A stretch of 18,020 nt of DNA, taken from assembly GCA_025935655.1 (NCBI GenBank), contig JAICUV010000042.1, positions 1 through 18,020 of the forward strand, given 5' to 3'. This document shows positions 7,274-12,984 of the stretch, in pieces. Position 1 is the first letter of the stretch. Every line of letters begins with the position of its first letter. A program made the position numbers and the translations under genes. The notes below the pieces were generated by a model. That model had not been told where the DNA came from, made no database searches, and saw nothing but the letters and a program-made list of their open reading frames with translations. The DNA is from Chloroflexota bacterium. Its GTDB lineage: Bacteria; Chloroflexota; Limnocylindria; Limnocylindrales; CSP1-4.

Positions 7274-8166
7274 CGCGGCGGCTCCGGCGCGTCCGCGTCG
7301 ACGTCGAGCGCCGCATCCGCCTCGGACTCGTCCAGCGCCTCGTCGATGTCGTACGTCCCGAACGGGATCGGCGGGAGCGGGTGCACATGCTCGGCGTCGT
7401 CGAGCTCGGCGACTGCCTCGGCCATGTGGCTCGGGCGGAGCGGGAGCGATGACTCGGCGGCGATGGGTCCGGACGCGGCCTTCGCCGGCACGGCCATGCC
7501 GACGAGCGGCCCCACGAGCCCCCCGAGCACGATCCCGACGGAGAGCCCCACCACCAGCGACGCTCCGACGCCGATCGCCGCGCCCGCGCACGCCGCCGCG
7601 ACCTCGCGCCGGCCGGTCATGAGGCCCACGGCGAGCCCCGCCATCGCGGCGGGGAACACGATGTCCAGGCCCAGCACCGCCGGGTCGGGGATCGCGGACC
7701 CCAGGAGATAGCCGGCGATCGTCGCGACGTTCCACGGGATGAACACGCCCAGGACGGCCCCGATCCAGTAGCCGGGCACGTCCACCCGCCCGAGCCGGTG
7801 GAAGTGGGTCGCGGCGAGGGCGAACGCCTCGTCGGTGAGGACGTGGGCCATCGCGGCGCGGTGGTACCACGGCACGTGCCGCAACCGCGGTGCGAGCGAG
7901 GCGCTGTACAGCAGGTGGCGCGCGTTGAGGAAGAAGGTCAGCACGACGATCGGCAGCCATGGCAGACCCTGTGCCACGTAGCCGACGGCGGCGAACTGGG
8001 CGGCGCCCGCGAAGGCGAACACGCTCATCGCGCTCGTCTCCACCAGCGAGTACCCGGCGTTGCGCGCGGACAGCCCGAACACCAGCGCGAAGCCGATCGC
8101 GGAGACGGCGATGCCGAGCGAATCGAGGACGAGCTGCCTGCGGGCCGCCCGCAGGTCCGCGGTCAT
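7270..8166 (-). CDS. azlC: AzlC-family large subunit of a branched-chain amino-acid exporter, with an acidic C-terminal tail
   Basis: The 298-aa protein is a membrane permease of the AzlC (LIV-E) family. Family signatures are visible: LGIAVSAIGFALVFGLSARNAG (17-38), MSVFAFAGAAQFAAVG (47-62), LTFFLNARHLLYSASLAP (76-93), the H/T-D-E segment AHVLTDEAFAL (107-117) and the repeated transmembrane stretches up to about 227. Typical members stop around 230-240 aa. Here residues 228-298 form a soluble, Asp/Glu- and Pro-rich tail (PLPPIPFGTYDIDEALDESE) with no membrane segment. azlD follows with a 4-bp overlap, and a four-cysteine protein gene ends 4 bp upstream, so all three form one operon. A weak AGGG lies just before the ATG at 8166; translation is probably coupled to the upstream gene. 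Confidence 0.9.
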   Translation of the reverse strand: MTADLRAARRQLVLDSLGIAVSAIGFALVFGLSARNAGYSLVETSAMSVFAFAGAAQFAAVGYVAQGLPWLPIVVLTFFLNARHLLYSASLAPRLRHVPWYHRAAMAHVLTDEAFALAATHFHRLGRVDVPGYWIGAVLGVFIPWNVATIAGYLLGSAIPDPAVLGLDIVFPAAMAGLAVGLMTGRREVAAACAGAAIGVGASLVVGLSVGIVLGGLVGPLVGMAVPAKAASGPIAAESSLPLRPSHMAEAVAELDDAEHVHPLPPIPFGTYDIDEALDESEADAALDVDADAPEPPR

Positions 8167-8170
8167 CGCC

Positions 8171-8443
8171 CTAGCGCAGGAAGGTCTTGGCGCAGGTCCC
8201 GTCGCAGACGACGAAGACGGCGTGCTTCTCCAGCGCGTAGCCCGCCGCGTGGAGCAGCCCCGGGCAGCCGGGCGTCGGGCACTTCCAGACCCACCAGCGG
8301 TCCTTCGCGTCGAGCGGGGTGGACTCGGCGGCCAGGGTCGCGGCCAGCGGCTCGCGCGCGGCGACGAGCGACGCGATGCGCGACGCGCGCTCCGCCTCGG
8401 ACTCGCTGGTGTACGGGTAGTTCTGGCCGACGTTCGAGGTCAC
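8171..8443 (-). CDS. Small four-cysteine protein, possible zinc ribbon
   Basis: The 90-aa protein is not recognised as a named family. Residues about 13-40 are predicted helical and charged (SESEAERASRIASLVAAR). The C-terminal half has CPTPGC (C55, C60) and CDGTC (C80, C84) around an aromatic-rich segment (DRWWVWKC, YALEKHAVFVVC), the pattern of a single zinc-binding ribbon or knuckle pair. The GTG start at 8443 is chosen for the strong Shine-Dalgarno GGAGGGG immediately upstream; the frame extends further up without another plausible start. It leads the azlCD operon, with 4 bp between its stop and the azlC ATG. It could be a regulator, a metal sensor or an accessory protein of the exporter; this is not shown by the sequence. 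Confidence 0.75.
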   Translation of the reverse strand: MTSNVGQNYPYTSESEAERASRIASLVAAREPLAATLAAESTPLDAKDRWWVWKCPTPGCPGLLHAAGYALEKHAVFVVCDGTCAKTFLR

Positions 8444-8512
8444 AAACCCCTCCGCTCTCGCTCGGTTGCCGGCAGCAGATCGGTGTGAGCGCAGCCTGCC
8501 ACCGGCGCGCCC

Positions 8513-8518
8513 GAGGAT
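8513..8518 (-). promoter_or_regulatory. Candidate extended -10 promoter (TGCTATCCT) for the azlCD operon
   Basis: The minus strand reads TGC directly before TATCCT, an extended -10 element. Initiation would fall near 8506, giving a leader of about 60 nt with the GGAGGGG ribosome-binding site just before the GTG at 8443. A -35 box is not evident, as expected for an extended -10 promoter. Confidence 0.5.
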
Positions 8519-8558
8519 AGCATCGGGCGGGGCATGGTCGGCCCGGGATCGACCCGCC

Positions 8559-10223
8559 TCAGCGGACCGCCGCCAGCCCCATCGACCGCGGGTCGGCGAT
8601 GGCGGCGAGCGTGCCGCCGGCGGCCGGCCCGTCGTCCACGAGCTCGATCGCGTGCTCGTGGCCCAGGCTGCCGTCGTAGCCGGCCCGGGTGACGCCGTGG
8701 CCGAGCGCCCGCAGTCCGGCCTCCACGCCCTCGCCCAGCTCGCCGTCCGCGACGACCGCGACCGGGGGCGCGAACCAGCCGGCCGGCTCCACGACGACGC
8801 GCGGCGCGGCCACGGCCGTGCGGATGTCGGCGCCCCCGTCGACGAGCGCGGACACGAGCTGGACGTGGATCTGGGGCTGGATGTCGCCGCCCATCGAGCC
8901 GCCCACGACCCACGGCCGACGCTGGCCCTCGCGGAACAGCATTCCGGGCAGCAGGGTGTGCGCGGTGCGCTTGCCGGGGGCGATGACGTTGGCGTGCGCC
9001 GGGTCAAGCGAGAAGGACGCGCCGCGATCCTGGAAGTGGACGCCGGTCGAGGCGTCCAGCACGCCCGACCCGAACCCTGCCGCGTTCGACTGGATGAGGC
9101 TCACCGCGTTGCCCTCGGCGTCGACCACGGCGAGGTAGATCGTCCCGCCCACGAGCCTGCGCGCAGGCGCCGGTGCGGGATCCGCGCGGTGGACGTCGAT
9201 CCGCCCCGCGAGGTCCGTCGCGTGCGCCCTTGCCAACAGCCGGTCCACGGGGACGTCCACGGCATCGGGGTCGGTGAGGAAGGCGTCGCGGTCCGCGAAG
9301 GCGAGCTTGGCCGCCTCGAGCTGGAGGTGGATCCAGGCCGGGTCGCTCCAGCCGCGCGCGCCGAACCGGGCGCCCGGCGCCGGCGTGAACCGCTCGAGCA
9401 CGTTGAGGATCTCGAGCGCGATGAGCCCGCTGGAGTTGGGCGGGTGGCTCGTGACCCGCACCCCGCGGTACGTGGTCTCGATCGGGCGCCCCCACGTCGA
9501 GCGGTGCTCGCGCAGGTCTGCGAGCGTGAACGGCGCCCCCGCGGCGTTGAGGCCGCGCACGATCCGCTCCCCGAGGTCGCCGTCGTAGTACGCGTCGAAC
9601 CCCTGGTCCGCGAGGATCCGCAGCGTCCGGCCGAGCGCGGGCAGGCGGATCCGCTCGCCGGCGCGCAGCGGCCGGTCCTCGGATCGCCAGGTCTGGACCA
9701 GGCCGCGCGCCCAGGGCTCGCCCCCGACCTCGGCGATCAGGCGCTCCACGGCCGCGATCAGCCCGTCCCAGGCCGGGAAGCCGTCCTCGGCCTGCTCGAT
9801 CGCGGGCGCCAGGACCGCCTCCCACGACAGGCGGCCCCAGCGGCGGTGGGCGTCGCCCCAGGAGCGGACCGCGCCGGGGACGGTGATGGACAGCGGACCC
9901 CGGAGCGGCAGCCTGGTGAGCCCGCGGTCGCGGAGCGCCTCGGCGTCGGTCGCGAGCGGTGCGCGGCCGGAGCCGTTGAGCGCGACCTGCTCGCCCGCCG
10001 CCTCGTCCCACACGAGCCAGAACGCGTCCCCGCCGATGCCGCAGCCGTTGGGCATGACCACGCCGAGCACCGCGTTGGTCGCGATCGCCGCATCGACGGC
10101 TGATCCGCCCGCGGCCAGGACGCCGAGCCCGGCCTGCGTCGCGAGGTGATGCGGCGCCACCACGGCGCCGCGGGCGCCGCGGACGAGCCGGGCGGGGACG
10201 AGGGGCGGGGACTGGTCAGGCAT
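8559..10223 (-). CDS. Gamma-glutamyltransferase-family Ntn-hydrolase, acylase/oxamate-amidohydrolase-like, cytoplasmic
   Basis: The 554-aa protein belongs to the GGT superfamily, made as one chain that cuts itself before a catalytic threonine. The nucleophile is T361 in RRLVGGTIYLAVVDAEGNAV; the large-subunit start has ATQAGLGVLAAGGSAVDAAIA (28-48) and VMPNGCGIGGDAFWLVWD (56-73). The oxyanion-hole region reads GGSMGGDIQPQ (441-451), where classical GGTs have GSPGGS-type sequence; GGxMGGDxQ is the form I associate with YwrD-like, acylase-like and HpxW (oxamate amidohydrolase) members. No signal peptide is present although classical bacterial GGTs are exported. The gene overlaps the upstream MFS gene by 8 bp, so it is probably co-translated, and the transporter may import its substrate. 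The name gamma-glutamyltransferase is safe for the family only; the true amide substrate is open. Confidence 0.87.
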   Translation of the reverse strand: MPDQSPPLVPARLVRGARGAVVAPHHLATQAGLGVLAAGGSAVDAAIATNAVLGVVMPNGCGIGGDAFWLVWDEAAGEQVALNGSGRAPLATDAEALRDRGLTRLPLRGPLSITVPGAVRSWGDAHRRWGRLSWEAVLAPAIEQAEDGFPAWDGLIAAVERLIAEVGGEPWARGLVQTWRSEDRPLRAGERIRLPALGRTLRILADQGFDAYYDGDLGERIVRGLNAAGAPFTLADLREHRSTWGRPIETTYRGVRVTSHPPNSSGLIALEILNVLERFTPAPGARFGARGWSDPAWIHLQLEAAKLAFADRDAFLTDPDAVDVPVDRLLARAHATDLAGRIDVHRADPAPAPARRLVGGTIYLAVVDAEGNAVSLIQSNAAGFGSGVLDASTGVHFQDRGASFSLDPAHANVIAPGKRTAHTLLPGMLFREGQRRPWVVGGSMGGDIQPQIHVQLVSALVDGGADIRTAVAAPRVVVEPAGWFAPPVAVVADGELGEGVEAGLRALGHGVTRAGYDGSLGHEHAIELVDDGPAAGGTLAAIADPRSMGLAAVR

Positions 10224-11496
10224 TCACGGGCTCCCGGTTCTCGCCGAACCGGTGTTCGTACCGGCGCAGGTGGCTGATGGGCAGGAGCGCGATGCCGAGG
10301 AACAGGAACGACAGGAGGAAGATCCCGTCGAGGCCTCGCCACTGCGCGGCGATCCCCCCGGCGATGGACCCGATGATCTGCCCGAGGCCAAGGAACACCG
10401 AGTACAGGCCCATGATCGCGCCGCGGTCGTTGGGGAAGGCCTCGGTCATGTCGGCGAGGAGGCCGATCGCCGCCGGCGTCGCCCCGGCGAGGACGAACAG
10501 CCCGCCCGCCGCGATCGCGACGAGGACGATCAGCACGGGGATCGCGCCCGTCCCGAAGTGGTTGATCCCCAGGGCTGCGGCCAGCATGACCGCGCCGCCT
10601 GCGATGCCGTACAGGATGATCGTGGTGCGCCGCATGTCCTTGAACCGCCCGCCCCAGTAGAACAGGCCGGCGAAGAACAGCAGGCCGCCGATCGCCAGCC
10701 CCACCGACATCTGCCACGGCTCGAAGCCGCCCATCAGGTGCTGGTCGGCGAACTGTGGCTGTGGCTCCCGGACGAGCTGGAACAGCGTCTGGCTGGTGAA
10801 CAGCCCCAGCGTCGCGTTGATGGCGATCCACGTGGGCGCGAGCAGCCACACGTGGCTACCCCGGAGGATCCTGATGTACCGGCGCAGGCCTTCCTCGGGG
10901 TCGTGGGCACGGGCGGCCGGTGCCGGCTCGGCGTGCTCGGGGACGCCGTAGCGGTAGATGAGGAACGAGACGAGGTAGACGAGCGCGTTGGCGATGAACG
11001 CGATCGGCCCCAGCGCCTGAAACAGGAGGCCGCCCACGACGAAGCCCGCCATGAGCCCGGCGAGCGTCGCGGCCTCGAACCGCGCGACCGCCTTGCCGCG
11101 CATCAGCTCGTCCGCGGCGGTCGCGAAGGCGATGAACCCGAGGATCGAGGGGACCGACGCCGCGGTGGACGCACCCTCGAGGAGCCGGGTGAACCCGATG
11201 ACCGGGAGGCTCACCGTGAACGCGGTGATGATCACCGCGACGGCCCCGAACGCCGGGCCCACGAGCATCACCCGCCGATGCCCCAGCCGATCGGAGAGGA
11301 CGCCGAAGATGGGGGAGCCGATGAGCTCCGACGCGTAGAACAGCGCCCCCATGATTCCGACCTGGAGCGCCGTCACCGGCTCGCCGCCATGGGCCGGAAA
11401 GTCGGCGAAGTAGTAGACGAGCATCGACCCGGTGATGCCGGTCGCCAGCCTGAGCGTGAAGGTGCCGAGGATCACCGCGAGGATGGGACGGGCCAT
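10216..11496 (-). CDS. Major facilitator superfamily transporter
   Basis: The 426-aa inner-membrane protein has about 12 hydrophobic segments with a charged central loop (about 188-215, PEHAEPAPAARAHDPEEGLRR). The MFS motif A is clear in the loop after the second helix, GVLSDRLGHRRVM (65-77), and a related LLADMTEAFPNDRGAIMG occurs at the equivalent point of the second half. The ATG at 11496 is the first and best start: the hydrophobic first helix begins at once and a TACGCT box sits 6 nt upstream. The downstream GGT-family gene starts inside its last codons. Drug-efflux-like folds of this sort are hard to assign; pairing with an amidohydrolase suggests uptake or export of an amide or peptide compound, which is inference. 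Confidence 0.9.
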   Translation of the reverse strand: MARPILAVILGTFTLRLATGITGSMLVYYFADFPAHGGEPVTALQVGIMGALFYASELIGSPIFGVLSDRLGHRRVMLVGPAFGAVAVIITAFTVSLPVIGFTRLLEGASTAASVPSILGFIAFATAADELMRGKAVARFEAATLAGLMAGFVVGGLLFQALGPIAFIANALVYLVSFLIYRYGVPEHAEPAPAARAHDPEEGLRRYIRILRGSHVWLLAPTWIAINATLGLFTSQTLFQLVREPQPQFADQHLMGGFEPWQMSVGLAIGGLLFFAGLFYWGGRFKDMRRTTIILYGIAGGAVMLAAALGINHFGTGAIPVLIVLVAIAAGGLFVLAGATPAAIGLLADMTEAFPNDRGAIMGLYSVFLGLGQIIGSIAGGIAAQWRGLDGIFLLSFLFLGIALLPISHLRRYEHRFGENREPVNA

Positions 11497-11502
11497 GGGT
11501 CA

Positions 11503-11508
11503 AGCGTA
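11503..11508 (-). promoter_or_regulatory. Candidate -10 box (TACGCT) giving a leaderless MFS/hydrolase mRNA
   Basis: On the minus strand TACGCT is followed by 6 nt (TGACCC) and then the ATG at 11496. There is no Shine-Dalgarno in between, so the transcript probably begins at the start codon. The match to TANNNT is short and no -35 is seen. Confidence 0.42.
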
Positions 11509-11561
11509 CCGGGTGGGACCGTCCGCCGGGCCGATCCCTTTCGGCGACGTTCGGGCGTCAC

Positions 11562-11567
11562 TACAAT
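11562..11567 (+). promoter_or_regulatory. -10 box (TACAAT) for the degV gene
   Basis: TACAAT is the best -10 match in the window. Initiation near 11574 gives a leader of about 40 nt carrying GGAGGAG (11600-11606) 8 nt before the GTG at 11615. The predicted transcript start also falls on an ATG at 11575 that is out of frame with degV. This promoter and the one for the MFS gene lie back to back in the 118-bp divergent gap. Confidence 0.6.
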
Positions 11568-11614
11568 CGCGGCCATGGGAGCCCGCCCGCGCTTCCGATG
11601 GAGGAGCCTCGACC

Positions 11615-12460
11615 GTGTCCCACGTCGCGATCGTCACCGACTCCGCCAGCGACCTGCCGCCCGAGGTCGCCAAGGCCGCGGGCATCGCCGTGGTCCCGCT
11701 CGTGGTCAGCTTCGGCCCGGACAGCTTCCGGCCCGGGGTCAACCTGACGACGGACGAGTTCTGGCAGCGCATGACCGCCCCGGACGCCCCGTTCCCCACG
11801 ACCGCGGCCGCCGCACCGGGCGACTTCCTCTCGGCGTTCCGCAACGCGTTCGACGCCGGCGCCGACTCCGTCGTGTGCGTCACGGTCTCGGGCGACCTGT
11901 CCGGGACGCTCAAGTCCGCCCAGGTCGCGCGCGACCAGCTGCCCGACCGGGAGATCCACGTCATCGACTCGCGATCGGCGTCCATGGGCCACGGCATGCT
12001 CGCCCAGATCGCGACGGAGCTCGCGGCCGAGGGCGTTTCGGGCGCCGAGATCGCCCGCGTCATCGAGCATCGCAAGGAGGACCTGCGGATCTTCCTCGCC
12101 CTGGACACGCTCGAGTACCTCAAGCGCGGCGGGCGCATCAGCGGCGCCCGGGCCGCCATCGGCACGGTGCTCAACGTGAAGCCGATCATCACCGTGGAGC
12201 ACGGGATCGTCGAGAACGCCGAGCGGGTTCGCTCGCGGCCCAAGGCCTGGGAGCGGACGCTGGAGCTGCTGACCCAGGCGCCGCTGGAGCGAGCCTCGAT
12301 CCTGCATACGACCAACGCCGACATCGACACGTTCATGGCGGGGTTCATGGAGCGCTCGAAGCTGGACCCCTCGCGCGTCCAGCTGATGGTGGTGGGGCCG
12401 TCGGTCGGGCCGCACCTGGGGCCGGGCTGCGTCGGCGGCGTGGTGCTCCTGCGCCACTGA
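11615..12460 (+). CDS. DegV-family fatty-acid-binding protein
   Basis: The 281-aa protein is a DegV-family member; such proteins (FakB in Firmicutes) hold a fatty acid and present it to a fatty-acid kinase. Visible signatures run in order: VAIVTDSASDLPPEVA (4-19), FPTTAAAAPGDF (60-71) in place of the usual PxTSQP, VSGDLSGTLKSAQ (91-103), VIDSRSASMGHG (116-127), LDTLEYLKRGGRI (163-175), LNVKPIITVEHG (186-197) and the C-terminal GPSVGPHLGPGCVG (261-274). The GTG start at 11615 is fixed by the GGAGGAG ribosome-binding site. Two serines often seen at the fatty-acid head group (S93 in SGDLSG and the TT of PTT) have plausible equivalents. No FakA-like kinase gene is in the window. The call is firm for the family; a role in lipid supply is from family knowledge. 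Confidence 0.92.
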   Translation: MSHVAIVTDSASDLPPEVAKAAGIAVVPLVVSFGPDSFRPGVNLTTDEFWQRMTAPDAPFPTTAAAAPGDFLSAFRNAFDAGADSVVCVTVSGDLSGTLKSAQVARDQLPDREIHVIDSRSASMGHGMLAQIATELAAEGVSGAEIARVIEHRKEDLRIFLALDTLEYLKRGGRISGARAAIGTVLNVKPIITVEHGIVENAERVRSRPKAWERTLELLTQAPLERASILHTTNADIDTFMAGFMERSKLDPSRVQLMVVGPSVGPHLGPGCVGGVVLLRH

Positions 12461-12498
12461 GCGAGGGACTCGGCCCCGCGGCCTGCCCGGCCTCGTCG

Positions 12499-12544
12499 GT
12501 CCCGGCCCGCCCGTCCGCCCCGTCCCGGCCCGCCCGTCCGCCCC
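12499..12544. repeat. Perfect 23-bp tandem repeat, two copies plus a partial third
   Basis: The unit begins GTCCCGGCCCGCCC and ends GTCCGCCCC; copies are at 12499-12521 and 12522-12544, and the first seven bases of a third copy (GTCCCG then divergence) follow at 12545. It is pyrimidine-rich on the plus strand (almost only C, G and a few T). It lies 38 bp after the degV stop codon. Replication slippage is the simplest origin. Confidence 0.85.
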
Positions 12545-12555
12545 GTCCCGCCGCC

Positions 12556-12575
12556 CTGACTCAGCCCTGAGTCAG
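12556..12575. repeat. Perfect inverted repeat with TGACTCA/TGAGTCA arms
   Basis: CTGACTCAG (12556-12564) and CTGAGTCAG (12567-12575) form a perfect 9-bp inverted repeat with a 2-base centre. It could be a protein-binding palindrome or, as RNA, a hairpin ending the degV transcript; a loop of two bases is too tight for an ideal hairpin and there is no T-tract, so an operator-like role is somewhat favoured. Related half-sites recur at 12651-12720. Confidence 0.7.
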
Positions 12576-12650
12576 ATCCGGACCAGCCGAGCGTGGAACC
12601 GCGGCCGAAGTGCCAGTTCGGGTGCGGACTCGTGCGTGGATGCCCGCCAT

Positions 12651-12720
12651 CTGACTCGCAGGTGAGTCAGCGGAACTCGCACCGCTGAGTCACCGGAACG
12701 AGCAGCTGGGTCAGCGGACC
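12651..12720. promoter_or_regulatory. Cluster of TGASTCA-type repeats upstream of gdhA
   Basis: CTGACTC (12651-12657) and GAGTCAG (12664-12670) form a 7-bp-arm inverted repeat. Overlapping it, three direct repeats of the form TGRGTCAsCGGAmC lie at 12663-12676, 12686-12699 and 12707-12720, spaced 23 and 21 bp start to start, about two turns of the helix. The array ends about 118 bp before the gdhA -10 box. No regulator family is recognised from the motif; a nitrogen- or amino-acid-responsive factor would suit the downstream gene but this is inference. Confidence 0.45.
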
Positions 12721-12838
12721 GGCCGCCCCAGCCACGAGGGACAGGGCGCCCGGCCCCTGCCACACGACAGGGACGGGAGGGTGACGGATTGGTTGCGGGC
12801 GAGTGACGACCGGCCCATGGTCCCCGGACGTTCGTGGC

Positions 12839-12844
12839 TATACT
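12839..12844 (+). promoter_or_regulatory. -10 box (TATACT) for glutamate dehydrogenase
   Basis: TATACT stands out in very GC-rich sequence. Initiation near 12851 gives a leader of about 134 nt before the ATG at 12985. No good -35 hexamer is found 16-18 bp upstream, so an activator may be needed, in keeping with the repeat cluster further upstream. Confidence 0.55.
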
Positions 12845-12853
12845 CGACCTCCA

Positions 12854-12959
12854 GAGGCAGCGCCTCGCGTCTCCGGGCATGCCACGCCTGGACCCGCGGC
12901 GCGCACCCGTGGGGTCGTCCGGAAGACGACTCACCGATCGGGGACGGCGTCCACCGTCC
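12854..12959 (+). promoter_or_regulatory. Predicted structured leader of the gdhA mRNA (three hairpins)
   Basis: Three perfect stem-loops fit within the leader: GAGGC-agc-GCCTC (12854-12866), GTCGTC-cggaa-GACGAC (12914-12930) and GGACGG-cgtcca-CCGTCC (12942-12959). The last ends 8 nt before the purine-rich GAGAGGA (12967-12973) that serves as ribosome-binding site. It resembles no riboswitch class I know (no glutamine, glycine or lysine consensus was recognised). Such stems are easy to find in GC-rich DNA, so conservation would be needed. Confidence 0.35.
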
Positions 12960-12984
12960 ACACAACGAGAGGATCTTCCGTTCC

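Larger units (their letters stand above)
12461..12838. other. Non-coding gap between degV and gdhA, rich in short repeats
   Basis: These 378 bases hold no convincing gene. From left to right they contain a Cys/Gly-biased CCC-rich stretch with a 23-bp tandem repeat, a perfect 9-bp-arm inverted repeat, a loose series of GACTC/GAGTC words, and a three-copy TGRGTCAsCGGAmC direct repeat, followed by AT-poorer sequence up to the gdhA promoter. A minus-strand open frame across 12572-12961 is Arg/Pro-rich low-complexity sequence and not believed. Confidence 0.7.

Noticed and set aside
12663..12720. The TGRGTCAsCGGAmC repeats as a CRISPR array.
   Set aside because: Units are only 14 bp, imperfect, and spacers of 7-9 bp are far too short; no cas gene is present.
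12572..12961. A 129-codon minus-strand open frame in the degV-gdhA gap.
   Set aside because: Arg-rich low-complexity translation, no ribosome-binding site, and it covers the repeat cluster and the gdhA promoter.
12781..12984. Upstream extension of glutamate dehydrogenase from GTG/ATG sites near 12781.
   Set aside because: The extra 68 residues have no homology to the family, they would begin before the TATACT promoter, and ATG 12985 has a ribosome-binding site and the normal family N-terminus.
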